Below, one piece after another: positions 43,066 through 51,933 of a DNA stretch of 64,000 nt. Every line of letters begins with the position of its first letter. The first letter of the stretch is position 1. The position numbers and the translations under genes are program-made. Under the pieces are notes generated by a model. That model was given only the letters and a program-made list of their open reading frames with translations, was not told the DNA's origin and made no database searches. Source of the DNA: DASSSY01 sp035708205 (GTDB taxonomy: Bacteria > Bacteroidota > Bacteroidia > Chitinophagales > Chitinophagaceae); assembly GCA_035708205.1 (NCBI GenBank), contig DASSSY010000001.1:94347-158346 (forward strand), read 5' to 3'.

Positions 43066-44967
43066 CTAATGCCTGATCACAATTTTTTGCTGCAACCGGC
43101 CTTTATTGGTTTGCAGCTTCAGGACGTACAGGCCGTTGGCAAGCTGGGAAACCGGGAAATCCGTTTGCCCGGCCGATTCCGCCTTCGCCTCATATACCAG
43201 GCGGCCGCCCTGATCGTATAGCTGAATACTTTTAACGGCGATATCCGCATGCTTTACCTGAACAAACACCGAATGGTCCGCCGGGTTAGGGTAAACGGCT
43301 ACGCCATGCTCCTGGTTTAGTTCATTAACGCCCTCCCCTTGTGGCAATATGGTTAACACCTGGGCATTACCGCTCTGGCTGGTTTCCCCTTCAACCATAT
43401 AGCCATTGCCCTGACCGTCGGCATAAACAAAGAATAGCATATAACGGCCCGGGGTCAAAGCGGTCATTGAAGGCGAACTGAATTGATAGTTATAAGTTTG
43501 GCCTGCAGGAATATCAGTAGCAAAATAATCCAACGGCATGGCGTTGGTGCTTCCTATCGGCTGCGCCAGCACCAGGATATTATAATTGTTGTGGTCCAGG
43601 TTGCCCGGGCCTTCATTTTTTAAGATTGCCGAAAACTGATAGGGGTCCCCGTAATGAATGGTATCGGCGGAAGCATTTAAGCTGCCGCTGTCCACCACTA
43701 ATGTAAAGTTTACGGAATCAGGAATGAAATCAGGCGTATAGGGATTTGCCGGTAAGGCACTGCTGTCCGGCTCTATCATGATCAGGGCTTCCTGGCCATA
43801 ATTAAAATTACCGCTGCCGGCGCCCGTGCCCAAGGCGGAGGGGTGCAGGCTGTCCACCACAAAATAGCCGTTGCTTAAGCCGCCCCAGCCCCAGTTGATA
43901 TGAAAGTAATCGTTATCGTCATAGCCGTCAAAGTCAAAGGCATGCGCGCCAACGCTCCCGGCACCGGTATAAAGCACCGGGCGGCCATTGTCCAGTTCGA
44001 ATTTCAGCATCTTTAGCCAGGTGGAATCCGTAAACTGGCTGCGCTGGTAGCCTTCTATCGTGGACTTATAGCCAAAATATGCCGGCAGGGCGTTTTGAGA
44101 GCAGGCAAAACCGCCGCTATTACCGTAATTAATGACCCATGCCCCGCTTTCCAAAGTATCATAATCCATGTTCACGGCAATGCCGCAATGGTACATAAGG
44201 GTTGCCACGGCATCAATCTGGGTGGTTGAGGAGTTATTGTCCAGCACGTTGGGCATATTGGTCCAGTCGTAAGCGGTATTGCCAAAATCAGCGCTCATCG
44301 TTCCGCCAACGGTGCTGCTGCTGTAAGAATGCGTGCCGGTACCCGTTGCAGGCGCATTCCAATACTTCATGATCTGTGCCATAGCCGTAGCCACACAGCC
44401 GGTGGGCGCATGGTAAGTCGGATTATAAAGCGAGTAAGGTGTTGCCGGGCAGTCCTCGTTATAATAAGGCAATTGATCCCAATCCGTATTCAGCATAGGC
44501 GAAACCGTTGTAACCTTTTGGGCCACGTTCCCGTTCCCGGCATCGTCTCCCGTTAACAGGTCCGACCAAAGGTCGGTTACCGAATTCGAGGCTTCCAAAT
44601 CCCGGTTTTGCACGGCCTTGATCTGGTCCGCGTAAGTACCCAACCAATATTTCACTTCCGGGGACACGCCCCTGGCCGCATTTTGAAAGGCATGGTGCAG
44701 GGAATAGCCCAGCACCGGCCTTACGGCATCGTCGCCCGAAATAATGACAAAACCCGGAGACTGATCATTGGTAAACACATAAAATGGCGGTTGAACGGCT
44801 TCTTTACCGGAGAAATAATTAAACGCCTCCAGGTCTGCCCGGTGGCCTGATTTCATGTCCATAAAATTCGCCGCGGCTTTCCGGGCCGTTTCTAAATCCA
44901 CCGGTTTGGCAAATACCGGGAATGCCGAGAAAGACAACGCAATGCCCACTATAAAGGACTTCTTCAT
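43066..44967 (-). CDS. C10-family (streptopain-like) cysteine protease with T9SS sorting domain
   Basis: 633 residues from the ATG at 44967, chosen because the signal peptide starts there (MKKSFIVGIALSFSAFPVFA). A propeptide of about 120 residues (KAAANFMDMKSG, VIISGDDAVRPVLGYS) is followed by the protease domain with nucleophile Cys191 in PTGCVATAMAQIMKYW and His342 in VGAHAFDFDGYD, the Gly/Trp-rich HINWGWGGLSNGYF block, and an Ig-like linker. The last 75 residues are the type A sorting domain (VAVYPNPADHSVFV, LANGLYVLKL, QQKIVIRH). It is expected to be secreted by T9SS and activated by pro-domain removal. Own hairpin terminator. Confidence 0.92.
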   Translation of the reverse strand: MKKSFIVGIALSFSAFPVFAKPVDLETARKAAANFMDMKSGHRADLEAFNYFSGKEAVQPPFYVFTNDQSPGFVIISGDDAVRPVLGYSLHHAFQNAARGVSPEVKYWLGTYADQIKAVQNRDLEASNSVTDLWSDLLTGDDAGNGNVAQKVTTVSPMLNTDWDQLPYYNEDCPATPYSLYNPTYHAPTGCVATAMAQIMKYWNAPATGTGTHSYSSSTVGGTMSADFGNTAYDWTNMPNVLDNNSSTTQIDAVATLMYHCGIAVNMDYDTLESGAWVINYGNSGGFACSQNALPAYFGYKSTIEGYQRSQFTDSTWLKMLKFELDNGRPVLYTGAGSVGAHAFDFDGYDDNDYFHINWGWGGLSNGYFVVDSLHPSALGTGAGSGNFNYGQEALIMIEPDSSALPANPYTPDFIPDSVNFTLVVDSGSLNASADTIHYGDPYQFSAILKNEGPGNLDHNNYNILVLAQPIGSTNAMPLDYFATDIPAGQTYNYQFSSPSMTALTPGRYMLFFVYADGQGNGYMVEGETSQSGNAQVLTILPQGEGVNELNQEHGVAVYPNPADHSVFVQVKHADIAVKSIQLYDQGGRLVYEAKAESAGQTDFPVSQLANGLYVLKLQTNKGRLQQKIVIRH

Positions 44968-45102
44968 GAATTTATTTTTATTGGTTAAAGATAACATGAT
45001 TTTCAGATCATAATTTAAAAATGATGTTAATTAGCCGTGCTCAATCCCGGTAAGCAGGCGGGGAAACCATGCCGGTCATACTAAATTGCGTACTTTTACG
45101 CC

Positions 45103-45633
45103 ATGCTTCTTTTTCTCACCGGCATGCCCGGAGCAGGTAAGACCTTCTGGCTGAACTCTTTTGCCGAAGCGCTTCAATACCAAACCGCCGATTTGGATCA
45201 ATTTATTGAAGAACGGCAAGGCTGCTCCATCCCGGTACTTTTTCAAAGAGGGGAAGGCTATTTTCGCCGGGTTGAAAAGGAAGCCTTAGACGCCCTTGTC
45301 CAAGCCAGGCAAAACACCGTTATCGCCACCGGGGGGGGGACGCCCTGCCACGAGGACAATATGGCAAAAATGAAGCAAAACGGCATGACCGTTTACCTGC
45401 AGGCATCCGTCCGGCAGCTCTGCCAGCGGTTAGCGCAAGATGTAAGCTCCCGTCCGCTTTTGGCACAACTGACTTCCCGCGAGCTCTATTGCCGGTTAGA
45501 GGCTATCTTATCCGGGCGGCAATATTTTTACCGGCAATCGGATATCGTCTTCAACACGGAAACGGATAACTTTGCACACATCATCGCACAAATACAATCA
45601 CTACAACGCCAAAATAACAACAGCCATGTTTAA
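45103..45633 (+). CDS. aroK: Shikimate kinase
   Basis: 176 residues. Phosphorylates shikimate with ATP on the way to chorismate. P-loop GMPGAGKTF (residues 7-15), substrate Asp in DLDQFIE, RGEGYFRRVE with the shikimate Arg, and the GGGT motif in ATGGGTPCH. The GGG codons form an uninterrupted run of nine G at 45331-45339. The C-terminus overlaps the DUF423 gene start by eight bases, coupling translation of the two. Confidence 0.93.
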   Translation: MLLFLTGMPGAGKTFWLNSFAEALQYQTADLDQFIEERQGCSIPVLFQRGEGYFRRVEKEALDALVQARQNTVIATGGGTPCHEDNMAKMKQNGMTVYLQASVRQLCQRLAQDVSSRPLLAQLTSRELYCRLEAILSGRQYFYRQSDIVFNTETDNFAHIIAQIQSLQRQNNNSHV

Positions 45634-46075
45634 GCCAGCCCTCAATGCCGCCATAATTTTCGGACTTCTAGGGGTCATTATCGGGGCCATGGGCGCCCAT
45701 GCCCTTCAGCCACCGGTATTAACCGCCAGATTACACGACGCTTACGAGACCGCGGTCCGCTACCAGTTCTACCATAGCTTCGCATTGCTGTTCAGCGCCC
45801 TGCTCTACTTTGTTTTCCCCGATACATGGATTAAACGCGCCACCTGGGCATTTATTGCCGGTATCCTGCTTTTTTCGGGCTCGATTTATTTATTGGTCTA
45901 TCTTGAAGCCGGCTTGCACGTTCACCCGGGGATGCTCGGTATCCTGACACCGTTAGGCGGTGTTTGCTTCATTGCGGGATGGCTGTTCCTGCTCTTAGGC
46001 ATTAACCGCCGCAAGAAGAAAATACAGCGCCTGAAAGAAGACCTGGAAAAGAAAATATCCGGGGAAGAATCTTAA
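45626..46075 (+). CDS. DUF423 membrane protein
   Basis: 149 residues from the ATG at 45626, which overlaps the aroK stop. Four hydrophobic helices with the family motifs FGLLGVIIGAMGAHAL, AVRYQFYHSFALL and LTPLGGVCFIAGWLFLLLG. The tail is basic and charged (RRKKKIQRLKED), longer than the usual DUF423 end and probably cytosolic. The function of this family is unknown. It abuts, tail to tail with one base between, the BatA-like gene on the other strand. Confidence 0.88.
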   Translation: MFKPALNAAIIFGLLGVIIGAMGAHALQPPVLTARLHDAYETAVRYQFYHSFALLFSALLYFVFPDTWIKRATWAFIAGILLFSGSIYLLVYLEAGLHVHPGMLGILTPLGGVCFIAGWLFLLLGINRRKKKIQRLKEDLEKKISGEES

Positions 46076-46076
46076 C

Positions 46077-48170
46077 CTACCGGCCCTTCCGGCGTTCATC
46101 ATCATTATTTCCGGTCTTTCGCAGGAAGGAAGGCCGCCATAAGAACCAGGTTTCCAGCAACAGGCAGAGCAGGGCGATACAAACGCAAAGCTTCCATAAC
46201 GGGAAGGCCGTTTCCGGTGCCGCCCAGCCCCGCCGGGAAACGGTCCGGGCATCCAGCCAGGTCACCGGGACGCCGGGAAAAGCGGCCGACAAAGCCTTAT
46301 CGGCCATCGGCGCCAATACGGATTCCGAGGGGTCAGTATTAACCCCTACCCTAAAGCTGTCGGCAGCGCCGGCCTCCTGCTTGAGGGTATAAAATCCCGG
46401 GCGGGTAACCGACTGCCCGGCATATAGCGCCAGGCCGTTCCCCGTACTCTTTTGTGCCGGTATCCAATCCTGTCGCCCCCGGTAAATATGCCATATCCCG
46501 GCATCCGAGCTTTCAGGCTGATCAGGCAGCCAAATGGGCCGGGGACTTCCGACGGTTGTCAGGAGCTGGTGGCCGGCAGCTACCGGTACGGTCATCCGGT
46601 ACAAAAGAGGCGCAAAAAAATAGCTTAGGGGAAAGTTACTGCTTTCGCCGTCTAAAGGCGACGTCACCAGGTAAAATCCGCCTTTCTCAAAGCTGAAAGC
46701 GGCCAGCATGGGACTGCCGTCCGCAAAGCTCATCACATCCTGCTCATTAGCCGGCAATCCTGACATAACAGGGAAATGGCGGTAAGCCAAAGGTAGCTGC
46801 ACTTGTTCCGGTACGGCTGAAAATATCCCTTTTACCAAAGGATGTTCCTGCTGCAGGACCACTACCTGCTCACGGCTGGTGTCCAGGGGCTGCAGCTGAA
46901 TATCCGCCAACCTTTTTAAACCATTGTTCAGGGCATCCGGCCGGGCATTATTGCCGGCAAATAACAATACATTACGGCCCTTGCCTAACGCCGTTCTTAA
47001 ACCTCCGGCCAGGGCTTCCGTCATTTCATCACCGTCCTGCACAACAATTAAGCTGACCCCCTTGGCCTGTTCCGGCTGAAACTGCTGCGGGCTGATCGTT
47101 TTAACGCTCACATCAGGCATGCTGCCAAAAGCCGCCCGGAGATAGGGACTGATCTTCCCGCCCTCCGCCAGCACCAATACCGCATAGCCCACAGGAATAT
47201 GGGCCACCATCCGGAAAGTATCATCAAAAGACATTCCGGCATCGGTGAGGATAAAGCTGATATCCGTCCACGCTTTCTCCGGAGACCGGAAACTGAAGCT
47301 GTCTGTCACCTGCTCCCGCCCTTCGGGGAATGAAACTGGCGAAACCCGTTGCGTCCGGCCGTTGAGCAGCACGCGCAAAGTGATCTCTTCTACGTCCTTG
47401 GCCTCTTGCCGGCCGATGCGGTAAAAGATCTTTTTACCACCGGCAGTTAGGTTGCCGGAGGCCGCGATGCCTGCAGAATCCATAAAAACATTTTGCAAAT
47501 GCTTCGCTCTTACCGGGAATAAAAAAACATGAAGATCCTTCAGGCTGTCCGAAAGGGAGCTTTCCGCCCCCAGGGTAGCGGCCTGGAAGTCGGAAAACAA
47601 ATAGAAATTTTGCTTTCCGGCCGGCGATGATTCCGCATCCCTGGCCAGGAACAGGTCCTTCAGCTGCGCCAGGGACACCGCTTTATAGCTTAGCCCGACC
47701 TGTTTGACGGCCCGTTCGGCTGCCTGTTGATCCAGCACAGGCGACAGGAACATATGGTCGTTCGATAAAATGACATACCGTGAAGCCGGAGTTCCCGCAG
47801 CGATTAATTTCAGGGCCTCGTTCTTTGCCCAGGTCAATAACGGCTGGCCGTCCCTGGCCGCGGACATACTGAAAGAATTATCGATATAAAGGACCCGGAC
47901 AGCATCTGTTTGATTCACGGACCCGGCGGATGACCTCAAGAACGGCTGCGCAAAGGCCGTCACCAAAGCCGCCAGGAATAAAATGCGGCTGAACAACAGC
48001 CAGCGCCGGTGCAGCTTCGCGCTGCTTTTGCTGACAACCTGCAATTGCTTCAGGAAGCGGACATTCGGGAACAATTCACGCTTATAGCGCCGCAAATTGA
48101 CCAGGTGAATGGCAATTGGGACCAATACCGCCAAAGCGGCCGTAAAAAACAAGGGGAACAAAAAACCCAT
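46077..48170 (-). CDS. BatA-domain protein with von Willebrand-like region
   Basis: 697 residues from the ATG at 48170, the family start MGFLFPLFFTAALAVLVPI. Two N-terminal membrane helices bracket the BatA motif IAIHLVNLRRYKRELFPNVRFLK. A VWA-like domain follows (VLYIDNSFSMSA is the MIDAS DxSxS motif), then a long extracytoplasmic region and a C-terminal membrane helix near residue 680 with a basic cytosolic end. Bat proteins work with MoxR ATPases in envelope stress in related organisms, but no MoxR or other bat gene lies next to it. The stop is one base from the DUF423 stop. Confidence 0.85.
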   Translation of the reverse strand: MGFLFPLFFTAALAVLVPIAIHLVNLRRYKRELFPNVRFLKQLQVVSKSSAKLHRRWLLFSRILFLAALVTAFAQPFLRSSAGSVNQTDAVRVLYIDNSFSMSAARDGQPLLTWAKNEALKLIAAGTPASRYVILSNDHMFLSPVLDQQAAERAVKQVGLSYKAVSLAQLKDLFLARDAESSPAGKQNFYLFSDFQAATLGAESSLSDSLKDLHVFLFPVRAKHLQNVFMDSAGIAASGNLTAGGKKIFYRIGRQEAKDVEEITLRVLLNGRTQRVSPVSFPEGREQVTDSFSFRSPEKAWTDISFILTDAGMSFDDTFRMVAHIPVGYAVLVLAEGGKISPYLRAAFGSMPDVSVKTISPQQFQPEQAKGVSLIVVQDGDEMTEALAGGLRTALGKGRNVLLFAGNNARPDALNNGLKRLADIQLQPLDTSREQVVVLQQEHPLVKGIFSAVPEQVQLPLAYRHFPVMSGLPANEQDVMSFADGSPMLAAFSFEKGGFYLVTSPLDGESSNFPLSYFFAPLLYRMTVPVAAGHQLLTTVGSPRPIWLPDQPESSDAGIWHIYRGRQDWIPAQKSTGNGLALYAGQSVTRPGFYTLKQEAGAADSFRVGVNTDPSESVLAPMADKALSAAFPGVPVTWLDARTVSRRGWAAPETAFPLWKLCVCIALLCLLLETWFLWRPSFLRKTGNNDDERRKGR

Positions 48171-48275
48171 GAGGCGAAAATAAACAAAAATCAGGAGGAA
48201 CAAACGCGGGACCCACCTATAGCGGGGGATTTTAAAATTACGGTCCCGGACGCTTTACTGCGCTTAACCAAAGCG

Positions 48276-48283
48276 CAAATTTA
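48276..48283 (-). promoter_or_regulatory. Bacteroidota -7 element upstream of the BatA-like gene
   Basis: TAAATTTG on the minus strand, exact TAnnTTTG, 105 bases from the BatA-like ATG. The distance makes the link less certain than for the shorter leaders. Confidence 0.3.
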
Positions 48284-48383
48284 TGGGCAACATTGTCAAT
48301 GGAAATGTATATTCGGGCCTAAATAAGACAGGAGGATAGCCAGGCATCTCCCGGAACCGGCAACCGCCTGTAAAAACATCATC

Positions 48384-48983
48384 ATGATAAAAATGGAAAA
48401 GAAAACCAACGCAGCACGATTCGCGCCTGAACTGCATATTCCCAATGGCACCTGCAATATCGACTTTTACACTAAATTTGGCGCAAAGGAACATTTCTGT
48501 TTTCGTAACGATGACGGGAGCATACATGTAGCGGAGCCGGACATTGACGGCTCCGTTTTTCATCTGCACGAGACCGTGCGTTGGCCCGATGCTTTGGAGC
48601 CTGCAGCTGCAAAAGGTGTCATGACGGTCATCGGTTTGTTTGTGGACGACGTTCCGGAAGCTTTTAACCGTGCGCTTTCAGCGGGAGCAACCGAGATCAG
48701 CCCCGTTACCGATCATGATTACGGTTACAGGCAGGGCATTTTCAAAGGCCCGTTCGGGCATTACTGGCAAATACAGAAAAAAATATCGCAGAACGGGCCG
48801 CCGGAAGGGGAAAGCCACCGAACATTTAACGGGCCGCCGGAACGAAGGCCTTACGGCCGTATGATGTCCCGTAGTGGCTATGACCATCAGCCCCAGGGAT
48901 CGGAACATCTTCCTGCAGCCGGGCCGGGTGTCCCGGAAAATTATTTCAGCCTATCTTTGCGGCATGCACTACCTCAGCGTTGA
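48384..48983 (+). CDS. VOC (glyoxalase/bleomycin-resistance fold) protein with odd C-terminal tail
   Basis: 199 residues (ATG 48384 or 48393). Residues about 10-130 are one vicinal-oxygen-chelate module: LHIPNGTCNIDFYTKFGAKE, SVFHLHETVRWPDA, VFVDD-like VIGLFVDDVPEAFNRAL and FKGPFGHYWQIQKK. VOC proteins bind a metal or a drug-like ligand; the exact ligand is unknown. The following 65 residues, rich in Pro/Gly/Arg, have no fold and reach 20 bases into the ABC-F gene, crossing its promoter. A normal stop just after QIQKK has probably been lost. Confidence 0.7.
   Translation: MIKMEKKTNAARFAPELHIPNGTCNIDFYTKFGAKEHFCFRNDDGSIHVAEPDIDGSVFHLHETVRWPDALEPAAAKGVMTVIGLFVDDVPEAFNRALSAGATEISPVTDHDYGYRQGIFKGPFGHYWQIQKKISQNGPPEGESHRTFNGPPERRPYGRMMSRSGYDHQPQGSEHLPAAGPGVPENYFSLSLRHALPQR
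48952..48959 (+). promoter_or_regulatory. Bacteroidota -7 element just before the ABC-F gene
   Basis: TATCTTTG, exact TAnnTTTG, ends only four bases before the ATG at 48964. If it is used, transcription would begin at or beside the ATG, giving a leaderless mRNA. Confidence 0.5.
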
Positions 48984-50862
48984 AAATTTAAGCAAATCGT
49001 TTGTTGACAAGCCTTTATTTGAGCACATCACCTTCCATATCAGCGAAGGCGACAAGATCGGGCTGATCGCCCTCAACGGCGCCGGTAAGTCCACCCTGCT
49101 TAAAATCATCAGCGGCCGGGAAAGCCCGGACGAAGGCAGCGTGCAGATCAATAAAAATGTCAATGTCGTTCTTTTACCGCAAAAGCCGGTCATCCTGGAA
49201 GAAGCGTCCGTTATCGAAAATATCTTCAACCATGACCACCCGGTCATCAATGCCATCAAGAAATATGAACGGCTGACCGCTCCGGGGAATCCCCAGAAAG
49301 AAGAGGCCATTGCCGCCGCCATCCAGGAAATGAACGAGCAGAACGCCTGGAATTACGAAGCCGTCGTCAAACAAATTCTCGGCCGGCTGGATATTCATAA
49401 TTACGAGCAAAAAGCCGGAACGCTCTCCGGCGGTCAGAAAAAACGTCTGGCCCTGGCCAAGGTGCTGATCGATATGGATTTTGAGCACCGTCATACCTTG
49501 CTGATCCTTGACGAGCCTACCAACCATTTGGACGTCGGGATGATCGAATGGCTGGAGCAATACCTGTCGCAATCAAAAGCCACCCTGCTTTTAGTGACCC
49601 ATGACCGCTATTTCCTGGACCAGGTCTGCACGAAGATCCTTGAGCTTAATGACCGCCAGATCCATATCCACCGCGGCGACTACGAACAATATCTCCAGGA
49701 CAAAGCGATCCGGATGGAGGCTGACGTCGCCAGCCAGGACAAAGCGCGCAACCGCTACAAAAAAGAATTGGAATGGATGCGCAAACAGCCCCGCGCCAGG
49801 GGCACGAAATCCCGCGCCCGGCAGGAGGCTTTTTATGACTGGAAAGACAAGGCCACTAAGAAAAGAGAGGACGCCCAACTGGAGCTCAGCATGAAAATGA
49901 CCCGCCTCGGGGGCAAGATCCTTGACCTGAAGAAAGTGTATAAATCCTTTGGCGAAAAGATCATCTTAAAAGGCTTCGATTATTCATTTAAAAAAGGCGA
50001 ACGCGTGGGCATTATCGGCCCGAACGGCGCGGGCAAATCGACCTTTATCAATATCCTGCTTCAAAAGGAAAAAGCCGACAGCGGTAAAATCAATTTAGGC
50101 GAAACCATTGTCTTCGGCGATTTCTCGCAGGAAGGCCTGCAATATAAGGAAGACATCCGGGTCATGGAATATGTCAAAAACATTGCCGAATTTTTCCCGC
50201 TTGCCGACGGGACGAAGATCAGCGCGGCGCAGTTCCTGGAACGTTTCCTGTTCACGCCGGCCAAGCAATACACTTTCCTGTCCAAGCTCAGCGGTGGCGA
50301 ATTGAAAAGGCTCCAGCTCCTGTCCATCCTTTTCCGTAATCCCAATTTCCTGGTCCTGGATGAGCCTACCAACGACCTGGACCTGCCCACCCTCGAAATC
50401 CTCGAAGAGTTTTTGCTGAACTTCCCGGGCTGTGTGATCATAGTGTCGCACGACCGGTATTTTATGGACAAGGTGGTGGATCACCTGCTCGTCTTTGAAG
50501 GCAACGGCGTCATTCGCGATTTCCCGGGCAATTACGGCCAGTACCGCGAAGAAAAAGCTACCATGGAAAAACAGGCACGGGAACAAAAGGCTGTAGCGAT
50601 CCCTGTCCCCGCTACGGAGCAACCGGCAAAAGGAAAAGAAGACCGGCGCTTATCCTATAAGGAAAAACGGGAACTGGAACAGTTGGATAAGGACATAGCC
50701 GCATTAACCGGGGAGAAAAAAACTTTGGAAGCCGAGCTCAGCTCCGGGACATTGCCCTACGAGGAACTGGAAAGCAAAGGCAATCGCCTGATCCGCCTCA
50801 ACGCGGAACTTGACGAAAAGGAAATGCGCTGGCTAGAGCTGTCAGAAATTGCCGAAGGCTGA
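48964..50862 (+). CDS. ABC-F ribosome-associated ATPase
   Basis: 632 residues from the ATG at 48964. Two ABC ATPase domains: Walker A ALNGAGKST (36-44) and GPNGAGKST, signatures LSGGQKKRLALA and LSGGELKRLQLL, Walker B LLILDEPTNHLD and FLVLDEPTNDLD. Between them lies the P-site tRNA-interaction linker, with the basic KELEWMRKQPRARGTKSRAR segment. The C-terminus is charged, with a probable coiled coil (YKEKRELEQLDKDIAALTGE), as in Uup. ABC-F proteins act on stalled ribosomes as housekeeping factors or antibiotic-protection factors; this one looks like the housekeeping type. No antibiotic cluster is nearby. Confidence 0.92.
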   Translation: MHYLSVENLSKSFVDKPLFEHITFHISEGDKIGLIALNGAGKSTLLKIISGRESPDEGSVQINKNVNVVLLPQKPVILEEASVIENIFNHDHPVINAIKKYERLTAPGNPQKEEAIAAAIQEMNEQNAWNYEAVVKQILGRLDIHNYEQKAGTLSGGQKKRLALAKVLIDMDFEHRHTLLILDEPTNHLDVGMIEWLEQYLSQSKATLLLVTHDRYFLDQVCTKILELNDRQIHIHRGDYEQYLQDKAIRMEADVASQDKARNRYKKELEWMRKQPRARGTKSRARQEAFYDWKDKATKKREDAQLELSMKMTRLGGKILDLKKVYKSFGEKIILKGFDYSFKKGERVGIIGPNGAGKSTFINILLQKEKADSGKINLGETIVFGDFSQEGLQYKEDIRVMEYVKNIAEFFPLADGTKISAAQFLERFLFTPAKQYTFLSKLSGGELKRLQLLSILFRNPNFLVLDEPTNDLDLPTLEILEEFLLNFPGCVIIVSHDRYFMDKVVDHLLVFEGNGVIRDFPGNYGQYREEKATMEKQAREQKAVAIPVPATEQPAKGKEDRRLSYKEKRELEQLDKDIAALTGEKKTLEAELSSGTLPYEELESKGNRLIRLNAELDEKEMRWLELSEIAEG

Positions 50863-50920
50863 AATCTTTCCCGGGGACACGGCGCGCCACAGGTTGTTAT
50901 TAACGGACGGTTGGCCATTT

Positions 50921-50985
50921 GCCCTTAGCGATGGTCACCCATCAGCCAAGGGCGGCTATTCAAATAACATTACCGGTAATAGCCG
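50921..50985. terminator. Two nested inverted repeats between convergent genes
   Basis: A two-part hairpin: GCCCTT (50921-50926) with AAGGGC (50948-50953), enclosing GATGG-TCAC-CCATC. A second perfect 8-bp repeat, CGGCTATT (50953-50960) and AATAGCCG (50978-50985), follows and contains the nadD stop. No T-run, but the place, between the tails of the ABC-F gene and nadD, fits a bidirectional terminator. Confidence 0.45.
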
Positions 50986-51545
50986 TTCTCCTCAATGTAG
51001 GCGGCAACGGCATCCGGCACCAGGTATTTTATGGATAGATCATTTTGAACGGTCTTCCGGATATAGCTGGCTGAAATATCCAGGAACGGCGCCTGCATGA
51101 AAGAAACGCGCTCCGGCCGCGGCGCATTTTTGTCTACCGGGAAACCGGGCCGCTCATAGACAATAACGGCATGACGGTCCATGATTTGCTGAAAATTTTT
51201 CCAGTGATGCAGGTTGCGGTAGCTATCGCTGCCCATGATGACGGAAAATTGCTCATAGGGGAATTTTTCTTCCAAGTAGGTCAGCGTATCAATGGTATAG
51301 GAAGGTTTGGGCAAATGAAACTCGACATTACTGGCGCGGAATTTAGGATTATCCTTTATGGCCAGCTCCACGAGATATAAGCGGTCATATTCATTAAGCA
51401 GGCTGGCGGATACCTTCAGCGGGTTTTGCGGCGACACCACAAACCAGATCTTATCCAAGCCGGAGGCTTCCAGAACATGGTTGGCGATGATCAGGTGACC
51501 GATATGGACGGGGTTGAAGCTGCCGAAATACAAGCCGATATTCAT
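50970..51545 (-). CDS. nadD: Nicotinate-nucleotide adenylyltransferase
   Basis: 191 residues from the ATG at 51545, directly before MNIGLYFGSFNPVHIGH. Adenylates nicotinate mononucleotide in NAD synthesis. Nucleotidyltransferase motifs: GSFNPVHIGH (H-x-G-H), WFVVSPQNPLK, the VIMGSDS block and the C-terminal ISASYIRKTV, close to the usual ISSTxIR. feoA starts 299 bases upstream on the same strand, with a 47-base gap between the two genes. Confidence 0.92.
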   Translation of the reverse strand: MNIGLYFGSFNPVHIGHLIIANHVLEASGLDKIWFVVSPQNPLKVSASLLNEYDRLYLVELAIKDNPKFRASNVEFHLPKPSYTIDTLTYLEEKFPYEQFSVIMGSDSYRNLHHWKNFQQIMDRHAVIVYERPGFPVDKNAPRPERVSFMQAPFLDISASYIRKTVQNDLSIKYLVPDAVAAYIEENGYYR

Positions 51546-51592
51546 GACCACATATGTTTTATAAAATTTACGCCACGATCCCGGAACGCGGG

Positions 51593-51844
51593 CTATTCGG
51601 CCGCCAGCACCGGTTCGGCTGCCAGCTCGATCCAGATATGCCGGGCGTCGTTCTTGCGGAGGCTCAGGCTGTAACCCGCTACCTGGATAGCTATAGGGTC
51701 CCCTAACGGCGCAATATTTTCGATAACCACAGCTTCACCCGGGATACAGCCCATCTCCATGAGCTTTACCTTACTGTCGTTATCATCAAAGCGATGAATA
51801 ACCCCTTTATTGCCTGACTTCAGATCTGATAAGCGATACAACAT
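51593..51844 (-). CDS. feoA: FeoA-domain protein
   Basis: 83 residues, a single SH3-like FeoA core: YRLSDLKSGNKGVI, LMEMGCIPGEAVVIEN and SLRKNDARHIWIEL. FeoA helps the Fe(II) permease FeoB. No feoB is in the window, so this copy is an orphan, or its partner lies elsewhere. It has its own -7 element 22 bases upstream of the start. The Cys in EMGCIPG is a common position but not strictly conserved in the family. Confidence 0.85.
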   Translation of the reverse strand: MLYRLSDLKSGNKGVIHRFDDNDSKVKLMEMGCIPGEAVVIENIAPLGDPIAIQVAGYSLSLRKNDARHIWIELAAEPVLAAE

Positions 51845-51866
51845 GTTTTACGGCTTTAGCGCCCTG

Positions 51867-51874
51867 CAAAGGTA
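51867..51874 (-). promoter_or_regulatory. Bacteroidota -7 element of feoA
   Basis: TACCTTTG on the minus strand, exact TAnnTTTG, 22 bases upstream of the feoA start. Confidence 0.5.
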
Positions 51875-51933
51875 CCACTTTTAAACGGAAAACGGTGGAC
51901 GTTCAACGTGGATGACGGGGCCGGGACCATCAT

